DNA of 64,000 nt, from NCBI GenBank assembly GCA_006438735.1, contig RCZF01000001.1:806001-870000 (forward strand). The letters are read 5' to 3'. This document shows, in pieces, positions 1 to 8,616 of this stretch. The first letter of the stretch is position 1; each line of letters begins with the position of its first letter. The DNA comes from Sphingomonas koreensis. GTDB taxonomy: Bacteria > Pseudomonadota > Alphaproteobacteria > Sphingomonadales > Sphingomonadaceae. A program made the position numbers and the translations under genes. Below the pieces are notes generated by a model, which was not told the DNA's origin, ran no database searches, and was given only the letters and a program-made list of their open reading frames with translations.

Positions 1-1051
1 TGGTGACGACGATATCGGCGATATGCTGGCCGGCCTTGATCGGCGCGGCGATCGGGCCCTGATAGACGACCTTGATCTGCATGTTCGGCGTCGAGCCCGA
101 GGGAATCGTTACCGCGATGTCCTGCGGCGCGACGAGCCCGACGGTGGTCGAATCGCCACCCTGCACCTCGGCCTGTTCGACCATCTTGCCCTTGGGGGCG
201 AGCGTCTTGTCCTGCCAGGCGCGGAACCCCCAGTTCATGAAGGCGACCGATTGCTCGATGCGCTGGTTGAAGCTCGTCATCCCGCTCATCATCATCGCGA
301 TGCGGCGGCCGCCCTGTTCGGCCGAACCGACCACCGAGTAACCCGATTCCTCGGTGTGGCCGGTCTTGAGCCCGTCGGCACCGGGCACGCGGCCGAGCAG
401 CGGATCGCGGTTCGCCTGGGTGATCGCATTGCCGCCCATCGTCTGGCCCCAGCTGAAATCGGGCTTGGCGTAGAAGCGCTTGTAGAGATCGGGGAAGTCG
501 CGGATCGTCGCCTCGGCGAGCTTGGTCATGTCGCGCGCGGTGACATAGGTGACGCCGCCGTCCGGCCAGCCATTGGCCGTGCCGAAGTGACTGTTGGTGA
601 GGCCGAGCTTCTGGGCGTTCTCGTTCATGCGCTGGACGAACGCCTGTTCGGTGCCCGACACGCCGTCAGCGATGGCGATGCACGCGTCGTTGCCCGACAG
701 CGTGATAATGCCGAGCAGCAGGTTGGCAACGCTGACGCTCTCCCCGGTCGACAGGAACATGGTCGAGCCCTGGCTGTGCCACTGCTTCCACGCCTCGGGC
801 TGAAAGACGATCTGCTGATCGAGCTTCACGTCACCGCGCTTGATCATGTCGAACACGGTATAGACCGTCATCATCTTGGCGAGCGAGGCCGGCGGCACGC
901 GCTGATCGGGGTTCTTGGCATAGAGCACCGCGCCGGTGTTCATGTCCTGCATGAACGCGACCGTCGCCGGCGTATCGAACGGCGGCGCCTCGGCCATCGT
1001 CGGCGTGGCGATCAGGACGGCGATCGAAGGGACGGCGAACAGTTTCTTCAT
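1..1051 (-). CDS. dacA: D-alanyl-D-alanine carboxypeptidase (penicillin-binding protein 5/6 type), 3' end outside the window
   Basis: Periplasmic serine peptidase that trims the terminal D-Ala from peptidoglycan stem peptides. About 350 residues are visible. After a short signal peptide (MKKLFAVPSI start, cleavage near residue 20) all three penicillin-binding motifs are present: SLAK near residue 56, SGN near 119 and KTG near 229. The later part matches the PBP5-type C-terminal beta domain, so only some tens of residues should be missing beyond base 1. It starts 35 bases after the stop of rlpA and follows a lytic transglycosylase on the same strand, making a cell-wall-remodelling cluster. Serine beta-lactamases share the motifs, but the PBP5-like C-terminal domain argues against that. 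Confidence 0.93.
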   Translation of the reverse strand, partial: MKKLFAVPSIAVLIATPTMAEAPPFDTPATVAFMQDMNTGAVLYAKNPDQRVPPASLAKMMTVYTVFDMIKRGDVKLDQQIVFQPEAWKQWHSQGSTMFLSTGESVSVANLLLGIITLSGNDACIAIADGVSGTEQAFVQRMNENAQKLGLTNSHFGTANGWPDGGVTYVTARDMTKLAEATIRDFPDLYKRFYAKPDFSWGQTMGGNAITQANRDPLLGRVPGADGLKTGHTEESGYSVVGSAEQGGRRIAMMMSGMTSFNQRIEQSVAFMNWGFRAWQDKTLAPKGKMVEQAEVQGGDSTTVGLVAPQDIAVTIPSGSTPNMQIKVVYQGPIAAPIKAGQHIADIVVT

Positions 1052-1086
1052 CGGGTACTCGTTTCCGTTACGCTGGTGGTGAAATT

Positions 1087-2094
1087 TCAATCCTTGCGGA
1101 CGACACGGGCATCGCCATAGCCGCGCTTGGCGACGCCGTCACGCGCGCGATTGGCCGCGGTGCTGTCGGCGAACGGGCCAAGCTCGACGCGCCAGAACTT
1201 GCCGGCGGGAATGACATGGCCGTCGATGCGTCCGGCGAGCGACTTCGCGTTTGCCGCGCTGGAGAAAGCGGCGACCTGGACGGCGTATTTGCCCGCGGCA
1301 ACGACGGGCGGCGGCTTGGCGGCAGGCGGCGCGGCCTTGGTCGCCGCGACGACCGGCTTTGGCGCGGGCGCGACCGTCGCCGCCTTGCCGGGAGCGGGAT
1401 ACGATGCGCCCGGCTTCGCGCTGGAGGGCTTGGACGCGGCGGCGGGCGAAACCGGCATCTTGGCCGGCGGCGTAACGGCGGCGACCGGCGTGCCCGGCAC
1501 TTCGCTCAGCCGCGCACGCAGCCCGGCGAGCAGCACCGCCGGCGAATCGAGCCGCGGCCCTGCCGGCATGCCTTGCTTGAGCGCGACCTGATCGGCCGCC
1601 GGCGGATCGACCTGACGCACGCGCACCGGCGCGACCGCCTTGGCGTCCACCCCGAGCAACTTGGCCGCGCCGACCGACAGATCGATCAACCGATCGGGCC
1701 GATGCGGCCCGCGATCGGTGATCGCCACCAGCACCGTCCGCCCGCTGTCGAGCGCGGTCACCTCGGCGAACGAGCCGAGCGGCAGCGTTCGGCTTGCGGC
1801 GGTGATCGCGTCCGGATCGAACGCATCGCCCGAAGCGGTCCTGTGCCCGCGCAATTCGTCGCCGTACCAGCTGGCGTAGCCGACCTCGTCATAGCGGGAG
1901 ACGGTCGCGCCGGCTTGCGACGTCGCGCTCGGCCCCGCGCCCACGGGCAGATCGGGCGGCGGCGTCTGGTCCTGCGGCGGCGCTGGCACCGACGGCACCC
2001 CTGTGGGCGTCGCCTGATGCGCCAGAACGGCGCTCCCGCTCAGTGTCGTCAGTAAAATCAACGCCCCCCAGGCGCCCTTATTGCGATACCGCAT
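1087..2094 (-). CDS. rlpA: RlpA-type septal ring lytic transglycosylase with SPOR domain
   Basis: 335 residues. An N-terminal signal sequence ends near LAHQ, followed by a Pro-rich linker. A double-psi beta-barrel follows at about residues 70-155, recognised by GYASWYGDELRGHRTASG and the conserved ITDRGPH...DLS stretch. Next come a long Ala/Pro/Lys-rich linker and a C-terminal SPOR domain (about 265-335, beginning YAVQVAAF). RlpA enzymes cleave denuded glycan strands, and SPOR domains bind such strands at the division septum. The start overlaps the end of the upstream mltB-like gene by 17 bases, so the two are probably translationally coupled. It carries no lipobox, so it is likely soluble and periplasmic rather than a lipoprotein. 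Confidence 0.93.
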   Translation of the reverse strand: MRYRNKGAWGALILLTTLSGSAVLAHQATPTGVPSVPAPPQDQTPPPDLPVGAGPSATSQAGATVSRYDEVGYASWYGDELRGHRTASGDAFDPDAITAASRTLPLGSFAEVTALDSGRTVLVAITDRGPHRPDRLIDLSVGAAKLLGVDAKAVAPVRVRQVDPPAADQVALKQGMPAGPRLDSPAVLLAGLRARLSEVPGTPVAAVTPPAKMPVSPAAASKPSSAKPGASYPAPGKAATVAPAPKPVVAATKAAPPAAKPPPVVAAGKYAVQVAAFSSAANAKSLAGRIDGHVIPAGKFWRVELGPFADSTAANRARDGVAKRGYGDARVVRKD

Positions 2095-3127
2095 CCGCCA
2101 GCAGCCCCACCGATAGTGCGTAAAAGTTCGAGCAATTGTAATCGAGGATGACGCGGTAATTGCCGGTCAGCAGATAGGCGGTCTGCCCCGGCCCGTCTGG
2201 CTCGAGCAGCGTCGCCAGCATGTGATCGTTCGCCGGCCAGCCGCGTGCCAGCGGCTGGATACCGAGCGCGCGCCATTCGGCCATCGTTTTCCACTCGCTA
2301 TGCCGCTGAAACACCTTGGCACAGCGCGTCGGCACGGTGCGGCTGGCGATCGCGTCCACGTCGATGCTCGTAGGCGCAGAGACCGCGAAGCCCCACGGCT
2401 GGCCCTTGCGCCAGCCGGCGTTGACGAAATAATTGCCGATCGAGGCGAGCACGTCGGCATCCGAATGCCAGATATCGGCATGGCCATCGCCATCGCCGTC
2501 GGCAGCGAGGCGGAGATAGACCGACGGGAGGAATTGCGGGCCGCCGGTCGCCCCTGCCCAGCTGCCCTCCAGCGTGTCGCGCGAGACGCCCTTGTCCATG
2601 ATCTTGAGCGAATCGATGAACTCGCCTTCGAACAGGCTGCGGCGACGGCCTTCGTAAGCCAGCGTCGCCAGCGAGTTGGGCAGATCGAAATTGCCGGTAT
2701 AGCCGCCGTAATTGGTCTCATGACCCCAGATCGAGACCATGATCGATTCGGGCACGCCGGTTTCCTGTTCGATCCGCGCGAGCTTGCCGCGGTTTTCCTG
2801 ATAGGCAGCCTGGCCGCGCCGGATGCGCGCGGCATCGACATGCTTGGCCTTGTAGGGCGCGAACATCGCAATCGGCGCGTTCGGGCTACCGCCAGGCTGC
2901 GCACGATCGAGCTCGATCACGCGGTCACTCATCGTCAGCGTCGGGAAGACGCTGTCGATCGTGCGCTGCAATACGCCGGCCGATTGCGCCTTGCCGCGCA
3001 ACACTTGAAGATAGCTCTGGAAGCCGTCCTCGCTCTGCGCCGTCGCCGATCCGCCGATCATCGCGCACGCCAGCATGGCGGCGCTAAGCCCCAATGCTCG
3101 TTTCGATTTTGCTGATACGCCCCACAT
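2078..3127 (-). CDS. mltB: Lytic murein transglycosylase, MltB (SLT_2) family
   Basis: 349 residues from the start chosen here (MWGVSAKSK); an upstream start 60 bases earlier is open but would precede the signal peptide with 20 implausible residues. The signal peptide ends at SATAQ. The family hallmark SIMVSIWGHETNYGG carries the catalytic Glu (about residue 137), and the downstream block with GATGGPQFLPS is typical of the SLT_2 fold. It cleaves MurNAc-GlcNAc bonds to give 1,6-anhydro ends. No lipobox is visible, so it resembles soluble periplasmic MltB homologues. It is first in a run with rlpA and dacA and begins about 90 bases from the divergently read tRNA-Ser. No convincing Shine-Dalgarno precedes this ATG, so the exact start is uncertain. 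Confidence 0.9.
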   Translation of the reverse strand: MWGVSAKSKRALGLSAAMLACAMIGGSATAQSEDGFQSYLQVLRGKAQSAGVLQRTIDSVFPTLTMSDRVIELDRAQPGGSPNAPIAMFAPYKAKHVDAARIRRGQAAYQENRGKLARIEQETGVPESIMVSIWGHETNYGGYTGNFDLPNSLATLAYEGRRRSLFEGEFIDSLKIMDKGVSRDTLEGSWAGATGGPQFLPSVYLRLAADGDGDGHADIWHSDADVLASIGNYFVNAGWRKGQPWGFAVSAPTSIDVDAIASRTVPTRCAKVFQRHSEWKTMAEWRALGIQPLARGWPANDHMLATLLEPDGPGQTAYLLTGNYRVILDYNCSNFYALSVGLLADAVSQ

Positions 3128-3220
3128 GCCCCAGTGATGCCACAGCAACGCCGCGACATGAACCCCTTGTCGGCGCAGCGCTTGCACAAATCGGCGCGCG
3201 CGGCATAAGCGGCGGCGTGC

Positions 3221-3310
<90 letters not shown>

Positions 3311-3409
3311 TCGGTTTTTCAACGCGTCACGAGGGCGTGCAAGCCTGGCCATAACAGCCTCAGCCGAACTTAGGCAGACAGCGCGCCGGGTTGCAGCGTC
3401 GCGCTTCGG

Positions 3410-3634
3410 TCATTCAAAACCTGAAGATGCTACAGGGGAAACACCCCGAACTTTGCGAACGAGCAGGAACAGCGTGTAAAGCGTCATCACGAAAGCGCCC
3501 AGCGCAACGATCAACGACAGCGGTCGATGCTCGTCGCTATAGCGGATGCCACTCGAAACGAACATTGTCGGCCAAACCACCATAAAGAAAATGATGTAAG
3601 CCCAAGTCGACTTTACCGAAGATGCCTCAATCAT
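3410..3634 (-). CDS. Small two-helix membrane protein, function unknown
   Basis: 74 residues beginning MIEASSVKSTWAY. The start is supported by AAAGG about 8 bases upstream. The open frame extends much further, but that extension is hydrophilic, atypical and without a ribosome site. Two hydrophobic helices are visible, about residues 10-27 (AYIIFFMVVWPTMFV) and 38-55 (LSLIVALGAFVMTLYTLFLL), followed by a basic tail (VRKVRG). No family is recognised. It lies between tRNA-Ser (opposite strand) and the PilZ gene. Base composition here is lower in GC than in its neighbours, which may mean recent acquisition or weak constraint. Confidence 0.6.
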   Translation of the reverse strand: MIEASSVKSTWAYIIFFMVVWPTMFVSSGIRYSDEHRPLSLIVALGAFVMTLYTLFLLVRKVRGVSPVASSGFE

Positions 3635-3872
3635 GGCGCGACCTTTCGCACGATGGGCACCCAACTCGCCGGACACGCGGTGACGTGGCGCACCATCTAT
3701 CGCTTTGATGTATAGAACATCTTCTAGATTTACAGCAAGAGCGGACCATGTTTGTGGGTTCGAAACCGCACGCTGGAAATCAGCCGCCCGAACCGGCGCT
3801 TTTAACCGCCCTTCGTCGATCGTCCTGTGCGAGACATGGCTCCGGCTCGCCCTCACCTGATGCCCGGCCCGC

Positions 3873-4217
3873 TCAGCCCGCCGGGCGCAGCGTGCCGTCG
3901 AGCGCGACCAGCGTTTCGAAATCGCCGTCGTCGAGGGCGGCGGTAAATTGGCAGCCGGCGCTGAAATCGTCGGACCAGACGACGGTCGCGATGCGTGGGC
4001 CGATCACCGGCAGAGTCAGCCACACCAGCGAGCCGCGCTTGAGCGCCGAATAGGTTTGCAGCCGGACGCCGTGCAGCGACAGATCGACCACGCGGCACAG
4101 CGCACGCGCCAGGCCGCCGCGGCCGATCTTGGCGTCGAGCGAGACCGGCGCGCGCTGGGCACGGCGGCGGCTTGCACCGAGCAATGCTTGAGCAGGTTCG
4201 ATTTCGGCGGCGAGCAT
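3873..4217 (-). CDS. PilZ domain protein (probable cyclic di-GMP receptor)
   Basis: 114 residues, essentially one PilZ domain. The N-terminal RRAQR (R-x3-R) and DLSLHG (D-x-S-x2-G) are the two c-di-GMP-binding signatures, in the right order about 30 residues apart, followed by the barrel strands. Free-standing PilZ proteins usually connect c-di-GMP level to motility, surface polysaccharide or cell-cycle partners. Nothing nearby identifies the partner: it is isolated between a small membrane protein and rpmE. Binding is inferred from motifs only. Confidence 0.85.
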   Translation of the reverse strand: MLAAEIEPAQALLGASRRRAQRAPVSLDAKIGRGGLARALCRVVDLSLHGVRLQTYSALKRGSLVWLTLPVIGPRIATVVWSDDFSAGCQFTAALDDGDFETLVALDGTLRPAG

Positions 4218-4298
4218 TGGTTTTCCCTCACGCTGACATGAGGAAAAACCTAGCTCACGAAGGCTAACGCGCCGTTAACGAACGACGCGTGCCGGGCG

Positions 4299-4529
4299 TT
4301 ACTTCTTGCCGAGCGTAAGGCCGCCGAAGCGCTTGTTGAAGCGCGCGACCTGGCCGCCGGTATCGAGCATCGTGCCGCGGCCGCCGGTCCAGGCCGGATG
4401 CGCCAGCGGATCGATGTCGAGCGTCATCGTGTCGCCTTCCTTGCCCCAGGTGGAGCGCGTCTCGAACACGGTGCCGTCGGTCATCTGCACCTTGATCATG
4501 TGATAATCGGGGTGGATTGCTTTCTTCAC
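4299..4529 (-). CDS. rpmE: 50S ribosomal protein L31 (bL31)
   Basis: 76 residues, [19 protein letters not shown] onward. The start is a GTG with GGAGAAG six bases upstream; no ATG gives a sensible N-terminus. It lacks the CxxC zinc pair of the zinc-binding L31 form. The segment after [11 protein letters not shown] and the FNKRFGG end fit the zinc-free, longer type common in alphaproteobacteria. It is a component of the large subunit at the inter-subunit bridge. It follows fabZ by 86 bases on the same strand, with a terminator-like hairpin in between. Confidence 0.95.
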   Translation of the reverse strand: MKKAIHPDYHMIKVQMTDGTVFETRSTWGKEGDTMTLDIDPLAHPAWTGGRGTMLDTGGQVARFNKRFGGLTLGKK

Positions 4530-4542
4530 GTCAACTTCTCCG

Positions 4543-4565
4543 AAAAGGCTGGTTTCCGACCAGCC
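4543..4565 (-). terminator. Hairpin plus short U run just upstream of rpmE
   Basis: On the minus strand GGCTGGT pairs with ACCAGCC (7 bp, 5-nt loop) and is followed directly by TTTT. It sits between the fabZ stop and the rpmE ribosome-binding site, which begins a few bases after the T run. It could end part of the long operon transcript or act as a leader structure controlling L31 expression. The T run is short, so termination would be incomplete. Confidence 0.5.
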
Positions 4566-4615
4566 GGAGCCGCGCGCCTTACAGCGGGCGCGGCATCTGA
4601 GCAACCCTGCCCGGC

Positions 4616-5098
4616 TTACGCCTTTGGCGGATCGGCGATCATGGCAGTGAAATTGGCTTCCGCGGCGAGTTGGCCGTCAATCGTGGCGCGCCCGGCGAAT
4701 TTGCACACGCTGGCGCGCTTCTGGACGAATTCGGCTTCGAGCCGCAGCAGCACGCCCGGCTCGACCGGCTTGCGGAATTTCGCGCCGTCGATCGCCATGA
4801 AATAGACCAGCTTGCCCGACCCTGCGAGGCCGAGCGATTGGACCGCGAGGATGCCGGCGGCTTGCGCCAGCGCCTCGACGATCAGCACGCCGGGCATGAT
4901 CGGACGGCCCGGGAAATGACCCTGGAAGAAACTCTCGTTGATCGTCACCGCCTTGATTGCGGTGATCGACTGATCGAGGATGATCTCCTCGACACGGTCG
5001 ACCAGCAGCATCGGGTAGCGGTGCGGCAGCGCCGCCATCACCCGGCCGATGTCCATCGGCCCGGTGCGGCGGTCACCCCCGTCAGTCGTTTCGGTCAC
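4616..5098 (-). CDS. fabZ: 3-hydroxyacyl-ACP dehydratase FabZ
   Basis: Hot-dog-fold dehydratase of fatty acid elongation. The core begins [17 protein letters not shown] and contains the catalytic-histidine segment [17 protein letters not shown]. The active-site Glu lies in the following helix (VEALAQAAG). I use the GTG at 5098, whose first bases overlap the ompH stop as GTGA, giving 160 residues. The ATG at 5056 would give 146 residues and is an equally acceptable mature start. In many Gram-negatives this position is ompH-lpxD-fabZ-lpxA; here fabZ follows ompH directly and rpmE follows fabZ, with no lpx gene. Confidence 0.95.
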   Translation of the reverse strand: MTETTDGGDRRTGPMDIGRVMAALPHRYPMLLVDRVEEIILDQSITAIKAVTINESFFQGHFPGRPIMPGVLIVEALAQAAGILAVQSLGLAGSGKLVYFMAIDGAKFRKPVEPGVLLRLEAEFVQKRASVCKFAGRATIDGQLAAEANFTAMIADPPKA

Positions 5099-5763
5099 CG
5101 GCCCTGGGTCTGGGGCTGTCCGGCGGCGGGCGCAGCGGCCGGCGCAGCACCTTGCTGATTTTGCTGGCCAGGCTGCCAATTGGCCGGCGGCGAAATGCTC
5201 ACCGGCGCGGTGACGATCCGATCGAGTTCGGTGGTGACGGCCGAGGTCAGGTCGGCCGACGGATCGGCGACGAAAGTGGCTTGCGGACGCAGCAGCACGG
5301 CGATGTGACGCGCCTTCACGACGTTCGACACGGCGTCGTCCTCATGGTTGGCGATCTGCTCGAGCGCGTAAGCGCGCGCACGACTGACCGGCGCGGACAG
5401 GCGCTGCAGCTCGGCATTCATCGATTCTTCCTTGGCCTGGGCGGCCTTCAGCGCATTCGGATTGGTCTGCTGTGCCGCAGCCAGTTCCTGCTGCGATACA
5501 TTGCCATCGTGGTTCGTATCGAGTGGCGCGACCGTGGTGCGCATTTCCTGCGCCAGCGCCTGCTGCCGCGCCTGCACCTGAGCGATTTGGGTCTTGTAGG
5601 TGGTCTGGATCGACGCCGCGGCGGCTTTCCAGGCGTTGGTGTTGCCGACCGCGGCATCGGGATCGAGCACGGCGACACTTTGCGCGTTCGCCGGCGTCGT
5701 GGCGGCGAGCAGGGCCGGCGCCGAAACGGCGGCGGCGAGAAGGATCTTGGTCAGATAGGTCAT
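5095..5763 (-). CDS. ompH: OmpH/Skp-family periplasmic chaperone with an EF-hand-like loop
   Basis: 222 residues with a signal peptide ending ANAQ (about residue 28), then a largely helical, Gln/Ala-rich body expected to form Skp-type coiled-coil arms. Skp escorts unfolded outer-membrane proteins to BamA, which is the gene immediately upstream (TGATG overlap). Residues 82-93, [12 protein letters not shown], match the canonical 12-residue EF-hand calcium loop at every ligand position, which is unusual for this family. The C-terminal 30 residues are low-complexity Gln/Ala/Pro. The conserved first strand ([10 protein letters not shown]) supports the family call. Confidence 0.88.
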   Translation of the reverse strand: MTYLTKILLAAAVSAPALLAATTPANAQSVAVLDPDAAVGNTNAWKAAAASIQTTYKTQIAQVQARQQALAQEMRTTVAPLDTNHDGNVSQQELAAAQQTNPNALKAAQAKEESMNAELQRLSAPVSRARAYALEQIANHEDDAVSNVVKARHIAVLLRPQATFVADPSADLTSAVTTELDRIVTAPVSISPPANWQPGQQNQQGAAPAAAPAAGQPQTQGR

Positions 5764-8555
5764 CAGTATTGAGCCCCTACGTTGAAGGTTATGAGTTTCT
5801 TATCATCGCCCGGTTGGCTGAGCAGCGCTTTGGCAAGATCGATGCGCAGCGGACCGAAGGGCGAATTCCAATTGACCCCAATGCCGATCGACAGCCGTGG
5901 GCTGGCCGAATTGCCGAGGAATTGTTCTTTGAACGGCGCGATCGAGGTGGTCAGTGCACTATTTGCCGCAACACCATTACAAGCGCCGGAGCCATCGGGG
6001 ATACCGCTCGCGCAGGTTGTTGTCACCGTGCTGCCGTCGGCGAGCGCATAATAATAAAGCGGATTGTTGCTGCCATCGAGCACCGGGCTGACCTTCGGAT
6101 CGACCACGATATTGCCATTTGCGTCGACATGCGTCGGGAAAGTCGCTGTCGGCAACGGCTTCCTCAGACCGAACAGCGCGCCGGCGTCGAGATAAATCGA
6201 CGGCCGCAGCCCTAGCGAGCTGGCACCTGCACCGAGCGGCAGCTCGAGTTCGAGATGGCCGAGATAATAAGCCCGCCCGCCCAGCGCATCGTCGGCGATC
6301 GAATTCTTGTCGGTGACAAGCACCTGTTCGCCGGTGGTCGTATCGGTCGTATAGGGCGTCCGCGTTACGCGCGGGCCGATGCCGCGGATGTCGAAGCCGC
6401 GGAACTGCGGCTCGCCGAGCAGGAAGCGATCGGTGATCCGGATCCTGTCGACGCCGGGCCCCGGATCCTTTTCGAGTGGGGCGATCCAGCCGCCTTCTGC
6501 CTTGGTCGACAGGATGAAGCCGCTGCCGAGGTTCCAATAATGCGCATAATCGGCGCGGGTTTTGATGTAACGCACATCGCCGCCGAGGCCGGCGAAATCC
6601 TGGTTGAAGGTCAGGCGTGTGCCGCCGGTCGGATTGATGCCGTTGTTGAGGCTGCTGTAGATGATCGAATAGCCGACCGCCGACGTCCAGCGATTGCCGA
6701 GCGAATCGCACAAATAGCGGCCGGCTTTGAGTGGATCGCAGGTGCCGCCGGTATAATAGGTGCCCTTGTCCAACCCGACTTCATCGTAGGACAGCTGATA
6801 GCGGCCGGCGAGGGACCAATATTCGGTCAGCGGAATGCCGGCGCGGAGCTGAAAGCCGGTCGATACGTCGCTATAGGTCGTCTCGCGACTGTCGCCGACG
6901 TAGTTGAACGCATTGTAATCGCGGCGGAACAGATCGCCGCCAACGGCCACGCTCTTGTCGAACAGATAAGGCTCGGTGAAGCCCAGCTCGATCGACTTGG
7001 AATAATAGGACCAGCTGACGTTGGCGCGCAGTTCCTGGCCCTTGCCGCGGAAATTATGCTGCGTGATGCCGCCCTGGATGATGAAGCCTTCGAGATCCGA
7101 ATAGCCCGCCGAAAGCTGCAACTCGCCGGTCGATTTCTCTTCGAGATTGGCCTCGAGCACGACACGGTCGGGCGCGGAGCCCGGCACCTGCTTGAGCTCG
7201 AATTTATCCTGGAAATAGCCGAGCGAATTGATCCGATCCGACGAACGCTTGACCTGGAAGGTGTTGAATGCGTCGCCTTCGGCCAACCGCACTTCGCGCC
7301 GCACGACCTTGTCCTGCGTCTGCGTGTTGCCGTTGATGTCGACCCGCTCGACATAGGTGCGCTTGGCCTCGCCGATATGGAAATTGATATCCATCGTCTT
7401 GGCGTCGCGATCGGGCGTGAATTCCGGATCGACATTGGCGAAGGCGTAGCCGAACAGGCCCGCGGTCGAGGTCAGGCTGTCGACCGAATCCTCGACCTGC
7501 TTGGCGTTGTACCAATCGCCCTTATGGAACGGCAGCGTCGTCGCCAGCCGCTTGCCGTCGAAATCGCGAATGTCGCTATCGACAGTGACGTCGCCGAATT
7601 TGTAGCGCGGGCCTTCCTCCACCACATAAGTGATGATGAAGTCCTTCTTGTCGGGCGTCAGTTCGGCGACCGCGGAAGTCACGCGGAAATCGGCATAGCC
7701 TTCGGTCAGATAGAATTGCCGCAACTTCTGCTGGTCATAAGCCATGCGATCCTGGTCGTAGCTCGTGTTCGGGCTCAGGATCGTCAGCAGCCGCGCTTCC
7801 TTGGTCGCCATCTGCTTGAGCAGCTTGCCGTCCTTGAACTCGTGGTTGCCGATGATGTTGATCTGGCGGACCTTGGACTTGTCGCCCTCGCTGATGTCGA
7901 ACACGACGTCGACGCGGTTCTGATCGAGCGACACCATCTGCGGCTGAACATTCGCCGCGAAACGCCCCTCGCGGCGATACAGCTCGAGAATGCGCGACAC
8001 GTCCTCGCGGACCGCGGTGCGCGTGAAGATCTGCCGCGGCGCGAGCTTGATCTCCTTGGTGATCTTGTCCGACTTGATGTGCTTGTTGCCGTCGAGGATC
8101 ACCCGGTTGATCACCGGATTTTCCTTGATCTTGATGATGATATCGCCGGTTTCGACGCCATCGATCGATACATCGGCGAAGAAGCCGCTGGCGTAGAGAT
8201 CGCGGATCGCCTGATCGAGCGATGCGTTGGTGTAATCCTGGCCGACGCGCAGTTTGGTGTAGGACAGCACCGTCGCCGGCTCGATCCGTTGCGAGCCATC
8301 GACGCGCAGCGACTTGACGATCCGCGCCGGCGCCGGCGCGGTGGCCAGCGGCGCTGCGCCAGGCGCATTGGCCGGGGGAGCAGCCTGCGTTGCGGGCCCG
8401 GCCGGCGTCGGGGTCGCTGGCGTTGCCGAAGCAGCAGGCGTCCCGGCCGGCGAGGTCTGGGCGTGGGCAACCGCCGGCAATCCGGAAAGCATGGTCCCGG
8501 CAAGGAGCCCGGCCATCGCCCGCATGCCGAGCCTCGAAACGTTGGTTACTGTCAC
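5763..8555 (-). CDS. bamA: Outer membrane protein assembly factor BamA
   Basis: 930 residues, longer than the roughly 800 of E. coli BamA. A signal peptide (ending AHAQ) is followed by an unusual Ala/Pro-rich spacer (about residues 35-80). Five POTRA-type repeats follow (about 82-430), then the 16-stranded Omp85 barrel. The barrel carries the QFRGFDIRGIGPR segment that contains the conserved RGF lid-lock motif. Late in the barrel a long Gly/Asn/Ser-rich loop (around DANGNIVVDPK to GACNGVAANS) accounts for part of the extra length. The protein ends in an aromatic residue (VGAQY), as expected for an outer-membrane barrel. It inserts beta-barrel proteins into the outer membrane and lies between rseP and ompH. 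Confidence 0.97.
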   Translation of the reverse strand: MTVTNVSRLGMRAMAGLLAGTMLSGLPAVAHAQTSPAGTPAASATPATPTPAGPATQAAPPANAPGAAPLATAPAPARIVKSLRVDGSQRIEPATVLSYTKLRVGQDYTNASLDQAIRDLYASGFFADVSIDGVETGDIIIKIKENPVINRVILDGNKHIKSDKITKEIKLAPRQIFTRTAVREDVSRILELYRREGRFAANVQPQMVSLDQNRVDVVFDISEGDKSKVRQINIIGNHEFKDGKLLKQMATKEARLLTILSPNTSYDQDRMAYDQQKLRQFYLTEGYADFRVTSAVAELTPDKKDFIITYVVEEGPRYKFGDVTVDSDIRDFDGKRLATTLPFHKGDWYNAKQVEDSVDSLTSTAGLFGYAFANVDPEFTPDRDAKTMDINFHIGEAKRTYVERVDINGNTQTQDKVVRREVRLAEGDAFNTFQVKRSSDRINSLGYFQDKFELKQVPGSAPDRVVLEANLEEKSTGELQLSAGYSDLEGFIIQGGITQHNFRGKGQELRANVSWSYYSKSIELGFTEPYLFDKSVAVGGDLFRRDYNAFNYVGDSRETTYSDVSTGFQLRAGIPLTEYWSLAGRYQLSYDEVGLDKGTYYTGGTCDPLKAGRYLCDSLGNRWTSAVGYSIIYSSLNNGINPTGGTRLTFNQDFAGLGGDVRYIKTRADYAHYWNLGSGFILSTKAEGGWIAPLEKDPGPGVDRIRITDRFLLGEPQFRGFDIRGIGPRVTRTPYTTDTTTGEQVLVTDKNSIADDALGGRAYYLGHLELELPLGAGASSLGLRPSIYLDAGALFGLRKPLPTATFPTHVDANGNIVVDPKVSPVLDGSNNPLYYYALADGSTVTTTCASGIPDGSGACNGVAANSALTTSIAPFKEQFLGNSASPRLSIGIGVNWNSPFGPLRIDLAKALLSQPGDDKKLITFNVGAQY

Positions 8556-8616
8556 AGTCCCACCCTAAACGGAATTGCCATGCCGGGAACGGCGAGCATG
8601 CCCTGCCCTAAGCGCT

